Shown: positions 37,561-45,714 of the stretch, piece by piece
How positions within the stretch are numbered: position 1 is the first letter of the stretch
How the letters are laid out: every line of letters begins with the position of its first letter
Assembly (NCBI RefSeq): GCF_017854565.1
Contig: NZ_JAFMHJ010000018.1
Span: 1-60,491 of the forward strand
Length of the DNA: 60,491 nucleotides
DNA from: Yoonia sp.
Lineage (GTDB): Bacteria > Pseudomonadota > Alphaproteobacteria > Rhodobacterales > Rhodobacteraceae
Reading direction: 5' to 3'
Position numbers and translations under genes: made by a program
Notes under the pieces: model-generated
Databases searched by the model: none
Told to the model about the DNA's origin: nothing
The model's input: only the letters and a program-made list of their open reading frames with translations

Positions 37561-38153
37561 GCCTCCAGTTCGGCATCCCAATACAGATAGTCCAGCCAGC
37601 TGTCGTGCAGATGGTTAGGCGGGAATTTACGCCCGACGTTATGTAATTGCTCTGATGCCGGGCGACGGGGCGGTTTGGACAACGCCATGCCCGACTGCCG
37701 CAAAGACCGCGACCCCTTGCGCAGATTGCATGGCGAGCAGGCTGCGACGACATTTTCCCAGCTTGTCACGCCACCGCTGGCACGCGGCACGACATGATCA
37801 AAGGTCAGATCGCCCTTTGCGCCGCAGTACTGGCAGGAGAATTCGTCCCGCAAAAACAGATTGAACCGGGTAAAGGCGACCTGCTTTTGCGGCTTGACGT
37901 AATCCTTGAGGACAACAACGGACGGAATACGAATGACCGTGGACGGGCTGCGCACGACCTCTTGGTATTCACTGACAATATCGACACGATCCAGCCAGGC
38001 CGCCTTTATCGCCTCTTGCCAGGGCCAGAGTGACAACGGGTAGTACGACAGCGGACGATAGTCCGCATTCAGCACCAGTGCCGGGTAGTGTTTCAGTGCA
38101 CCCGCTGCGCGCACAAATTCAGTTCTAAAGTCTGCTTGCGTCATATCTTTCAT
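37557..38153 (-). CDS. HNH endonuclease domain protein
   Basis: From this ATG the protein has 198 residues. A conserved N-terminal half (HYPALVLNADYRPLSYYPLS, WPWQEAIKAAWLDRVDIV) precedes an HNH domain with two Cys pairs, CQYCGAKGDLTFDHVVPRAS and NVVAACSPCNLRKGSRSL. This architecture is widespread as a stand-alone gene in alphaproteobacteria; its target is unknown and there is no methylase or toxin partner here. A second ATG three codons later (38144) is equally plausible. Its stop overlaps the GT10 stop in a shared CTAG. Confidence 0.85.
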   Translation of the reverse strand: MKDMTQADFRTEFVRAAGALKHYPALVLNADYRPLSYYPLSLWPWQEAIKAAWLDRVDIVSEYQEVVRSPSTVIRIPSVVVLKDYVKPQKQVAFTRFNLFLRDEFSCQYCGAKGDLTFDHVVPRASGGVTSWENVVAACSPCNLRKGSRSLRQSGMALSKPPRRPASEQLHNVGRKFPPNHLHDSWLDYLYWDAELEA

Positions 38154-38285
38154 CCCACACGACAGGTCGCGGGAACTGTGCAAACGCGGCGTTCCCGCAG
38201 TCGTCTTGATGAACACTATATATCGCGTCAGAAATGTGACAAGCCCCACGATATGCGGCGAAAAAGCCGGGCCACAGATGCCACA

Positions 38286-38999
38286 TCAGGCAGCAATCGG
38301 CGTATCTTGCAGGATCATCCGGGCACGGCCCTGCAATTTGGCCCGTTCCAGCATGATGTCTGCATCGCGCAGCGGGGTTCGGCCATCGGCGACCACGGCC
38401 CCCACAGAAATTGTCGCCTGTAGCAGGCGGCAGTCCGCGACAATCGACAACCCCTCGCTAAGCCGGTCACCGATGTCGCGGCCAAGCTCGACAGGGGCGC
38501 CGGGCAGGTAAATCGCAAACACGGCACCGTCCAAGCGACCGAGAATATCGGTATCGCAGGTCAGTTCACGAAACCGCTGCGCCAATGCCATCAGACACAG
38601 GTCGCCTATCTGGTGCCCTCTGCACAAATTCACGGCCTTGAAGTGATCAATATCCAGCATCAAAAGCATACCGCTTTGTGGCAGTGCCCGCAGGGTCCGG
38701 TCCAAAAATGTGCGTCGATTATACAACCCTGTCAGGGGATCAGTCTTGCCGATCTGGTCAATGCGGCGTTGCAGCGCATCCAAGCGCCTGACCGCCCACA
38801 ACAAACCCGTCGCCAAGGGAAGCCCGACAAGCGCGACAGGCTGCATGTCATGCCAGACAGGCCCCACCGGACGCCCCCCCAGCAAAATATCTGCCGTGAT
38901 GCAAACCGCGACACCAAGCGCAAGTATCACGGCAAGACGCACGGCCCATCCAACGGCACTCTGCGGGGCAATACGTCGAACGAGCGATGAAGGACACAA
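38286..38999 (-). CDS. Membrane-bound degenerate GGDEF protein
   Basis: This 237-residue protein has two membrane helices (about 17-39 and 52-70) and a GGDEF domain from about 82: KTDPLTGLYNRRTFLD, the metal Asp in LMLDIDHFKAVN, then GRLDGAVFAIYLP. The GGDEF active-site signature is DGAVF at residues 157-161, so the catalytic acidic residue and its GG loop are lost and cyclase activity is unlikely. The best available start is TTG with no clear ribosome site. A G8 run (39002-39009) just upstream separates it from an in-frame-after-slip ATG at 39072. Confidence 0.75.
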   Translation of the reverse strand: MCPSSLVRRIAPQSAVGWAVRLAVILALGVAVCITADILLGGRPVGPVWHDMQPVALVGLPLATGLLWAVRRLDALQRRIDQIGKTDPLTGLYNRRTFLDRTLRALPQSGMLLMLDIDHFKAVNLCRGHQIGDLCLMALAQRFRELTCDTDILGRLDGAVFAIYLPGAPVELGRDIGDRLSEGLSIVADCRLLQATISVGAVVADGRTPLRDADIMLERAKLQGRARMILQDTPIAA

Positions 39000-39127
39000 A
39001 TGGGGGGGGACTCACAGAAATTACGGGCGGGCTGCATTGCTTTTTATCGCCCGGCAGAAGTGACAATTTCATTAACGCACGAAATACGCCCCTCGATCAT
39101 CGCCTGCATCACGCGCGTCCAAACCGC

Positions 39128-39796
39128 TTATTCCTGGCCGAGCCGTTCACGCATGAATGCCAGCGCGACCGATAGGCCATCGGGCGCAATACCGTGACCG
39201 GTGCCCTTCATGACATGGCCAAATACCTCTTGCCAACCCGCCGCTTCCAACGCAGTCGCGGCCTCTGGCAGCGATTGGGGCGGCACCACATCATCCTGAT
39301 CGCCGTGGATCAAAAGAACCGCAGGACGGCTGACCACCTCATCGACCAGTAGTTCGGGCTGCAGCAGGCGCCCTGAAATCGCAACAAGTCCGGCAATCGG
39401 GTCTTCGCGGCGGGGCACCACATGCAGCGCCATCATGGTGCCTTGACTAAAGCCCAGCACGATGACCTGTTCTGGCAGCAGGTCTTCGTCGACCATGATG
39501 CCATCCAGAAATGCATCCAGATCAGCAGCTGCGCGTTCCAGCCCCGCGCGGCTTTCTTCCTCGCTTGATCCGTCGATCCACGGGATTGGGAACCACTGAA
39601 AACCCATTGGCGATCCGGCGCAGTCTTCGGGCGCGTCAGGCGCGATAAACAGCGTATCGGGCAGGTGTTCGGCCAACGGATCTGCCAGTCCGATAAGATC
39701 GGCCGCATTGGCCCCATAGCCATGCAAGAACACAACGCAGGACCGAATTTCGCCCGAAACCGGTTCGCGCCGCTGCGCCTGTAATCCTCGTGTCAT
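39128..39796 (-). CDS. Phospholipase/carboxylesterase family hydrolase
   Basis: This 222-residue alpha/beta hydrolase of the acyl-protein-thioesterase/carboxylesterase type has the oxyanion strand CVVFLHGYGANAADLIG, nucleophile Ser in VLGFSQGTMMALH, Asp in LLIHGDQDDVVPP and His in GTGHGIAPDG. Its substrates are probably short-chain esters. Its ATG overlaps the stop of the DNA-glycosylase gene (ATGA), which places it at the end of the cbiD-cobK-glycosylase chain; I see no functional link to those genes. Confidence 0.88.
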   Translation of the reverse strand: MTRGLQAQRREPVSGEIRSCVVFLHGYGANAADLIGLADPLAEHLPDTLFIAPDAPEDCAGSPMGFQWFPIPWIDGSSEEESRAGLERAAADLDAFLDGIMVDEDLLPEQVIVLGFSQGTMMALHVVPRREDPIAGLVAISGRLLQPELLVDEVVSRPAVLLIHGDQDDVVPPQSLPEAATALEAAGWQEVFGHVMKGTGHGIAPDGLSVALAFMRERLGQE

Positions 39797-40422
39797 CTGA
39801 TGCCTTCCCGTTGTTTGATGTGCTTGTAGTAGGCCCACATGATCCGGGCTGCAACCGACCGCCAAGGCGCCCAGTTCGCCGCCATCGTGCGCAACACGCG
39901 GTCCGTGGGCCGCTGCGGCAGATCAAATATCAGCTTTGCCGCCTCCTGCAATGCCAGATCACCGGGCGCAAAGACGTCGGCCCGCCCCAACGCGAACATG
40001 GTATAAACTTCAGCCGTCCAACTGCCAATACCGGGCACAGCGATCAACGTCCTGCGCACATCGTCTGTCGGCATTTGCCGCAAGCCGTCATAGTCGATCC
40101 CGGCAGCAGCAAGCGCCTGCGCATAGCGCACCTTTTGGCGGCTTAGCCCCAAGGCCTTCAGCTCTTGCTCGGACGCCGCTTTGATCGGCCCCGGTTCGAC
40201 CATACCCGCCGCAACCATCCGCCGCCAAATCGCATTGGCCGACGCGACGCTGACCTGCTGGCTGACCATTGCGTTCAGCAATTCGGCGAAGCCGTCAGGT
40301 TTCAGCCTCAAAGGCAAGACCGGCAAACCGTCCATGGCACGCGCGAAACGCGGCTCGCGCGTGCAAAGCCATTGAGCACCTTCAGCGATACAAGCATCGC
40401 CTGTGATCACCCGTTCGATCAC
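39793..40422 (-). CDS. DNA-3-methyladenine glycosylase II (AlkA-type HhH-GPD)
   Basis: This 209-residue HhH-GPD protein has LLNAMVSQQVSVASANAIWR, the helix-hairpin-helix LIAVPGIGSWTAEVYTMFAL and the catalytic Asp in RADVFAPGDLALQ. It removes alkylated bases from DNA. There is no Ada-like N-terminal domain and no iron-sulfur Cys motif. The GTG start overlaps the cobK stop (GTGA); the frame is open 20 codons upstream but the coupled GTG gives the family length. Confidence 0.9.
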   Translation of the reverse strand: MIERVITGDACIAEGAQWLCTREPRFARAMDGLPVLPLRLKPDGFAELLNAMVSQQVSVASANAIWRRMVAAGMVEPGPIKAASEQELKALGLSRQKVRYAQALAAAGIDYDGLRQMPTDDVRRTLIAVPGIGSWTAEVYTMFALGRADVFAPGDLALQEAAKLIFDLPQRPTDRVLRTMAANWAPWRSVAARIMWAYYKHIKQREGIR

Positions 40423-41141
40423 AGGGCACGCACCCAATCCAGTGCGGCGTTCACGGTTGCGACCTGCGGCCAATCCCCACACGGCGGTCGGGCCAGCATC
40501 AATACCGGTATCTCGAGAATGCGCGCCGCTGTCAGCTTGGACCGACTGGCCGCACCGCCGGCATTCTTGACGATCAGCCAGTCAACGCCCAGCCGATCGA
40601 ACAACGCGACCTCGTCTTCGACCGAAAAAGGCGGCCGCCCAACAAGAAATTCTCCGCCCGCAAACGGGAACGGGCCGTCGGGCGGGTCAATCTGACGGCA
40701 GATGACGCGCCGCCCTTGCAGATTGACAAAGTGTTCGAGCGTTTGCCGCCCCGTGCCCAGAAAAACGGTGGCATCTGGGTCGATCAGGGCTGCGGCGTCC
40801 TCCTCCCGCGCGATCTCGGTCCAGCGGTCACCCGGCTCCGGCACCCACACTGGGCGGAGCAGTTGCAAGAACGGCAAGCCCAAATCGCGACATACGGCCG
40901 CCGTGCGCGCTGTGATACGCACAGCATAAGGATGGGTGACATCCAGGACTGCGGTGATCCCGGCCTCTGCGACAAACTGCCGAAACCCTGTCTCGCCGCC
41001 AAATCCGCCTATGCGGGTCGGCACCGGCAAGGGGTCCGGCGTGCGCGTCGCACCGGCCAGAGACGCGATGATTTCGCACCCAACCAACCCCTGCGCAACC
41101 CGGCGGGCATCCCCTGAACCTGCCAGCAGCAGCAATGTCAT
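40419..41141 (-). CDS. cobK: Precorrin-6A reductase
   Basis: CobK/CbiJ (240 residues) reduces precorrin-6A to dihydro-precorrin-6 in corrin ring synthesis. Seen are the nucleotide loop LLLAGSGDARRVAQGL, the signature AVLDVTHPYAVRIT, FLGTGRQTLEHF and the conserved C-terminal IVKNAGGAASRSKLTAA. Its start overlaps the cbiD stop (41138-41140) as ATGA, and its own stop overlaps the glycosylase GTG, so four genes are coupled in a row. Confidence 0.95.
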   Translation of the reverse strand: MTLLLLAGSGDARRVAQGLVGCEIIASLAGATRTPDPLPVPTRIGGFGGETGFRQFVAEAGITAVLDVTHPYAVRITARTAAVCRDLGLPFLQLLRPVWVPEPGDRWTEIAREEDAAALIDPDATVFLGTGRQTLEHFVNLQGRRVICRQIDPPDGPFPFAGGEFLVGRPPFSVEDEVALFDRLGVDWLIVKNAGGAASRSKLTAARILEIPVLMLARPPCGDWPQVATVNAALDWVRAL

Positions 41142-42184
41142 CCCCCGGCCCTCGCCAATATGTTGCCAGCCCGGTCAATCACGACCACGTCGAATACGAC
41201 GCCCCCAAAACGCTGTTGCAGTCTGCGCATTGCCGCAGCGACGACCGCCTCTGCCAGCGGGGTTCCGGCAATTTCATAGGCCTCCAGCGCCGTGTTTGCT
41301 GCGGCAAGCCGGGGGTTACCCATCATCTCTGCCAAGGCTGCAAAATTCACCTGCGAGCGTCCCGAATGCAAATCCATCGCGCCCTGTGCCAGCTTGGTAA
41401 TCTTGCCGATCCCACCGCCGATGGTCACGCGGGGCACCGGATGTTTCGCCAGATACTTCAGCATCCCGCCAGCAAAATCGCCCATGTCCAGCATCGCATG
41501 ATCAGGCAGGGAATACAGCGCCTGCACAACCCGTTCGGACGTGGCACCGGTACAACCCGCCACATGGGTCAGCCCCGCAGCACGCGCCACATCAATGCCG
41601 CGATGGATCGACGCGATCCAAGCTGCGCAGCTGAAAGGCCGCACCACCCCTGTCGTGCCAAGGATGGACAGCCCGCCGACAATCCCCAAACGTGGATTCC
41701 AGGTCTTGAGCGCGATTTCCTGCCCGCCGGGAATGGATACCTCAATGGTCACGTCGGGTGTTTGACCGAACAGCGCGGCCATATCGGCCACGACGGCCTG
41801 CATCATCTGACGCGGCACGGGATTGATTGCCGGTTCGCCGACGCCGATTGGCAACCCCGGCCTTGTCACCGTGCCGACGCCAGCCCCTGCACGAAACACG
41901 ACCCCGCCCCCTGACGCTGCGGCAACGGTCACGACAATCAGCGCACCATGGGTCACGTCCGGATCATCGCCTGCGTCCTTTGTGATGCCGACCCGCGCCC
42001 AGCCATCTCCGGCTTCCGCCAAGGCAAGCGCGAACACCGGCGTCTCGCCCCGGGGCAGAACGATCTCTACCTCAGCGGGAAAGGCATCGCCCCACAGCCG
42101 CATCAACGCCGCCTTGGTGGCTGCGGTCGCGCAAGCGCCCGTGGTCCAGCCGCGGCGCAATTCTCCTGTTGGCTTCCTGATCAT
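41138..42184 (-). CDS. cbiD: Cobalt-precorrin-5B C1-methyltransferase
   Basis: CbiD (348 residues) carries out the C1 methylation with ring contraction steps of the cobalt-early route. The N-terminal signature ELRRGWTTGACATAATKAAL, GIVGGLSILGTTGVVRPFS and GDFAGGMLKYLAKHP are clear. The ATG at 42184 gives the usual MIRKPTGELRRG start; the frame extends 12 codons further. It diverges from cobA with 97 bp between, too short for a typical cobalamin riboswitch, and I see none. Confidence 0.95.
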   Translation of the reverse strand: MIRKPTGELRRGWTTGACATAATKAALMRLWGDAFPAEVEIVLPRGETPVFALALAEAGDGWARVGITKDAGDDPDVTHGALIVVTVAAASGGGVVFRAGAGVGTVTRPGLPIGVGEPAINPVPRQMMQAVVADMAALFGQTPDVTIEVSIPGGQEIALKTWNPRLGIVGGLSILGTTGVVRPFSCAAWIASIHRGIDVARAAGLTHVAGCTGATSERVVQALYSLPDHAMLDMGDFAGGMLKYLAKHPVPRVTIGGGIGKITKLAQGAMDLHSGRSQVNFAALAEMMGNPRLAAANTALEAYEIAGTPLAEAVVAAAMRRLQQRFGGVVFDVVVIDRAGNILARAGG

Positions 42185-42281
42185 CGGTCCGACTATAGGC
42201 GCGCCCGGCCATGCCGCCAATCCGCATTCTTGGGTCGTTTGTCACCTTTCCAAACAATCGATTCAGCGGCATAAAGAAACG

Positions 42282-43133
42282 ATGAGTCCACAAGTCCCCC
42301 TTCCGGTCCACGCATGGCCCCAAATGCAACCCGGCTGGGTTTGGCTGTGCGGTGCCGGCCCGGGCGATCCGGGACTGTTGACGCTGCATGCCGCCAATGC
42401 ACTGCGACAGGCGGATGTGGTGATTTACGACGCACTTGTGCAAGAAGCGATCCTTGACTGGGCACCACAGGCCGAACGGATCTATGCTGGCAAACGCGGC
42501 GGCAAACCCTCAGCCAAACAGCGCGATATCTCGCTCCGGCTGGTGGATTTGGCACGGGCGGGCAAAAAAGTGCTGCGTCTCAAAGGTGGCGACCCGTTCG
42601 TCTTTGGGCGCGGCGGCGAAGAGGCGCAGACGCTGGTTCAACATGGCATTCCGATTCGCATTATTCCGGGGATCAGTGCAGGAATTGGCGGACTGGCCTA
42701 TGCGGGGATTCCGGTCACCCACCGCGACGTCAATCAATCCGTCACCTTTGTGACAGGCCACGACCAATCGGGAAACACCCCCGGATCGCTCGACTGGACC
42801 AGCATTTCGCGCGGCAGCCAAGTCATCGTGATCTATATGGGCATGAAGCATATCGCCCAGATTGCAGCCAAACTCATCGCTGCGGGGCGCAGTCTGCATG
42901 AACCTGTGGCCGTCGTCACCACCGCGACCACGGCACACCAACAGGTCCTCGAAACCACCCTTGGTACGATCGTCGACGACATTGCCGCTGCGGAATTGGA
43001 ACCGCCGGCGATCATCTGCGTGGGACAATCGGTGCTGATGCGGCAAGTCCTCGACTGGCAAGGTCAGGCCGCCGGCGAAGCGCCGCGCAACCTCGACCCA
43101 CTCGGGCGCGGCCGCCCTGCCGAAACTGCCTGA
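42282..43133 (+). CDS. cobA: Uroporphyrinogen-III C-methyltransferase
   Basis: SUMT (283 residues) methylates uroporphyrinogen III at C2 and C7 to precorrin-2, the branch point to cobalamin and siroheme. The family signatures are VWLCGAGPGDPGLLTLHAAN, RLKGGDPFVFGRGGEEAQTL, TLVQHGIPIRIIPGISAGIG and VIYMGMKHI. No CysG dehydrogenase or ferrochelatase domain is attached. Weak AAAGAAA precedes the ATG. It is followed by cobB after 75 bp. Confidence 0.95.
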   Translation: MSPQVPLPVHAWPQMQPGWVWLCGAGPGDPGLLTLHAANALRQADVVIYDALVQEAILDWAPQAERIYAGKRGGKPSAKQRDISLRLVDLARAGKKVLRLKGGDPFVFGRGGEEAQTLVQHGIPIRIIPGISAGIGGLAYAGIPVTHRDVNQSVTFVTGHDQSGNTPGSLDWTSISRGSQVIVIYMGMKHIAQIAAKLIAAGRSLHEPVAVVTTATTAHQQVLETTLGTIVDDIAAAELEPPAIICVGQSVLMRQVLDWQGQAAGEAPRNLDPLGRGRPAETA

Positions 43134-43148
43134 TCCGATGCGCGCAAC

Positions 43149-43195
43149 ATGCATTTTCTTTTGTCCCAAAATACTCCCGCCGGAGGCATCCGCAC
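43149..43195 (+). repeat. Possible dispersed intergenic element between cobA and cobB
   Basis: The stretch TTTTGTCCCAAAATACTCCC followed by GCCGGAGGC contains a small CTCC-CGCC-GGAG hairpin. I recall similar CCCAAAATACTCC...GGAGG stretches between genes in many Rhodobacteraceae genomes, which would make it a dispersed repeat and not a cobB-specific site. Only one copy is noted in this window. Confidence 0.3.
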
Positions 43196-43208
43196 TCCGC
43201 CACCCCCG

Positions 43209-44456
43209 ATGAGCTTTATCATTGCCGCCCCGGCATCGGGCAGCGGCAAGACCACGGTGACCCTGGGTTTGCTGCGCGCCATCAGCCAGGTGACCCCGGT
43301 GCGCGCTGCCAAATCCGGCCCCGACTATATCGACCCGCAATTTCACGCCGCCGCCTGTGGGCAACCCTGTATCAATCTCGACGCATGGGCGATGCACCCC
43401 GACCAGATCAAATCACGCGCTGCGGGTGATACTCCGCTGATCATCGAAGGCGCGATGGGGCTGTTCGACGGCGCACCGCCCGATGGCAAAGGTGCCACCG
43501 CCGATCTCGCGCGCATACTGAACCTGCCGGTCGTCCTTGTCGTCGATGCAGGCAAGATGGCGGGATCAATTGCGCCCCTTGTCCATGGCTTCATCAATCA
43601 CGACGCATCGGTCAACATCGCGGGGGTCATCCTTAACAACGTCGGCTCGCCACGGCACGAAGACATGCTGCGCCGCGCGCTTGCGGATGTGACCATATTC
43701 GGGGCAATACCGCGCCGGGGCGATCTGCATCATCCATCGCGGCATCTGGGGCTGGTGCAGGCCCAAGAGCGGCCTGATCTGGAAACCTATCTGAACGGGG
43801 CCGCGTCATTGGTCCGCGATACCGTCGACGTTGACGCATTGATGGGCCTGCACGGCGGCGCGCTCTCTCATTGCGCGGTAACGCCCCAACCACCGCCCGC
43901 GCAGCGGATTGCGGTCGCGCGGGACGCGGCATTCGCCTTTTGCTATCCGCATATCCTACAGGACTGGCGAACGGCCGGCGCCGAGGTTGCGGTCTTTTCG
44001 CCCTTGGCAAATGAATCCGCACCGGACGCAGACCTGATTTACCTGCCCGGCGGATATCCCGAACTGCACGCCGCACAGCTGGCCGCAAATGATGTATTTC
44101 ATGCCAGCCTGCGCCGCAGCACCGCCATGATTTACGGCGAATGTGGCGGCTACATGGTGCTTGGTGACACGTTGACCGATGCATCAGGCACCGTCCACCG
44201 TATGGCGGGCCTTCTGGCGCTGGACACGTCGTTTGCAATACGCAAACGCCACTTGGGCTATCGCAGCATCGTCGCAAGCGCGGGACCTTTCGCCGGGCAT
44301 TGGACAGCACATGAGTTTCACTATGCCACAACCGTCCGGGCCAGCGGCACGCCGCTGTTTCTCGCCAAGGATGCCGCCGGGGCCACCCTGCCCGATATGG
44401 GGTTGATCGACGGCCGCGTGTCCGGCTCGTTCGCGCATATCATCGACCGCATGTAA
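43209..44456 (+). CDS. cobB: Cobyrinate a,c-diamide synthase
   Basis: CobB/CbiA (415 residues) amidates carboxylates a and c of (hydrogeno)byrinate using ATP and glutamine. The N-terminal P-loop domain has IIAAPASGSGKTTVTLGLL and IEGAMGLFDG; the C-terminal class I glutaminase half has the nucleophile Cys in MIYGECGGYMVLG and the His near RHLGYRSI and HEFHYAT. The ATG at 43209 puts the P-loop near residue 8 as in homologues; a GGAGG lies too far upstream to be its ribosome site, and an ATG at 43149 is the alternative. Confidence 0.92.
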   Translation: MSFIIAAPASGSGKTTVTLGLLRAISQVTPVRAAKSGPDYIDPQFHAAACGQPCINLDAWAMHPDQIKSRAAGDTPLIIEGAMGLFDGAPPDGKGATADLARILNLPVVLVVDAGKMAGSIAPLVHGFINHDASVNIAGVILNNVGSPRHEDMLRRALADVTIFGAIPRRGDLHHPSRHLGLVQAQERPDLETYLNGAASLVRDTVDVDALMGLHGGALSHCAVTPQPPPAQRIAVARDAAFAFCYPHILQDWRTAGAEVAVFSPLANESAPDADLIYLPGGYPELHAAQLAANDVFHASLRRSTAMIYGECGGYMVLGDTLTDASGTVHRMAGLLALDTSFAIRKRHLGYRSIVASAGPFAGHWTAHEFHYATTVRASGTPLFLAKDAAGATLPDMGLIDGRVSGSFAHIIDRM

Positions 44457-44496
44457 GACCATTGCCAGTGGCCGAAACCGACGCTACCGATGCGAC

Positions 44497-45714
44497 ATGA
44501 CATATACCGATGATACCCGCGCGCGGCGCAATGTAGCTGTTCTGGTCATGGCCCAGGCGATCCTTGGGGCTCAGATGCCGATGATCTTCGTGATCGGCGG
44601 GCTGGCGGGCGGCATGTTGGCCAGTAACCCCTGTCTTGCGACATTGCCGATTTCGTTCATCGTCTTCGGTTCGATGACGACCGCACCGTGGCTAAGCCCG
44701 TTGATGCAGCGAAACGGCCGTCGCTTTGGCTTTTTTATCGGCGCTATTGCCGGGGCTGTCGGCGCGCTGATTTCGGCCTATGGGCTTTACATCGGCTCAT
44801 TCGCAGTGCTTTTAGCGGGGTCCTATCTGACTGGCATTTATATGTCGGCGCAAGGTTTCTACCGCTTTGCCGCCACCGATACCGCGTCGGACGCATTCCG
44901 CCCCAAGGCGATTTCATATGTCATGGCGGGTGGATTATTATCCGCTATCATCGGACCACAGTTGAACAAGCTGGTTCAAGACGCTTTTGTCGTGCCGTTT
45001 TTAGGCACTTACCTTGCCGTAGCGATCCTCAATCTGGTCGGTATGTTGCTGTTTCTCTGGCTGGACTTGCCCAAAGGCACCCGCTCTGAGCCGAAAACAA
45101 CAGCGGCCAAGATCGCGCGTAGCCGCGCCGAGTTGCTGCGTGATCCACGGATCGTCGTGGCGATCATCTGCGGTATGGTGTCTTATGCGCTGATGAATCT
45201 TGTCATGACGTCCACACCGCTGGCCGTCATCGGTTGCGGCTTTACCAAGAACAATGCCAACGACATCGTCTCTGCGCATGTGCTGGCGATGTTTGTGCCG
45301 TCGTTTTTCACCGGGCATCTGATTGCGCGGTTTGGCGCGGAACGGATCATCTCGGCGGGGCTGGTGATCCTTGCAACGGCTGGCGCCGTGGCTTTGTCGG
45401 GCGTGACAATCACCAACTTCTTCGCGGCACTAATATTACTTGGTTTTGGCTGGAACTTTGGCTTTATCGGCGCCACCACCATGCTTGCAGGCGCGCATCG
45501 GCCAGAGGAACGCGGCGTGGTACAGGGCATGAATGACATGATCGTGTTTGGCATGGTCACCGTCGCGTCGCTTGCGTCAGGCGGGCTGATGAACTGCTCA
45601 GGCGGGACCCCGGTCGAAGGCTGGAACGCGGTCAACCTTGCGATGGTGCCGTTTCTGGTGCTGGCGGGCGGCGCGTTGATCTGGCTGGTGCGGCAACCGC
45701 GCGTCGCGGTCTAA
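44497..45714 (+). CDS. MFS transporter
   Basis: This 405-residue protein has about 12 membrane helices, with the basic MFS loop motif LMQRNGRRFGFFIG between helices 2 and 3 and a counterpart GHLIARFGAERIIS in the second half. The residues YMSAQGFYRFAATD after helix 4 are distinctive and recur in a broad alphaproteobacterial subgroup, but I cannot name the substrate. It starts 40 bp after cobB, so it may be co-transcribed; a role in corrinoid or precursor movement is conceivable but unsupported. Its stop overlaps that of the convergent gene. Confidence 0.85.
   Translation: MTYTDDTRARRNVAVLVMAQAILGAQMPMIFVIGGLAGGMLASNPCLATLPISFIVFGSMTTAPWLSPLMQRNGRRFGFFIGAIAGAVGALISAYGLYIGSFAVLLAGSYLTGIYMSAQGFYRFAATDTASDAFRPKAISYVMAGGLLSAIIGPQLNKLVQDAFVVPFLGTYLAVAILNLVGMLLFLWLDLPKGTRSEPKTTAAKIARSRAELLRDPRIVVAIICGMVSYALMNLVMTSTPLAVIGCGFTKNNANDIVSAHVLAMFVPSFFTGHLIARFGAERIISAGLVILATAGAVALSGVTITNFFAALILLGFGWNFGFIGATTMLAGAHRPEERGVVQGMNDMIVFGMVTVASLASGGLMNCSGGTPVEGWNAVNLAMVPFLVLAGGALIWLVRQPRVAV

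Noticed and set aside
42185-42281. Cobalamin riboswitch between cbiD and cobA
   Set aside because: The 97-bp gap is too short for the usual structure and I see no B12-box-like sequence.
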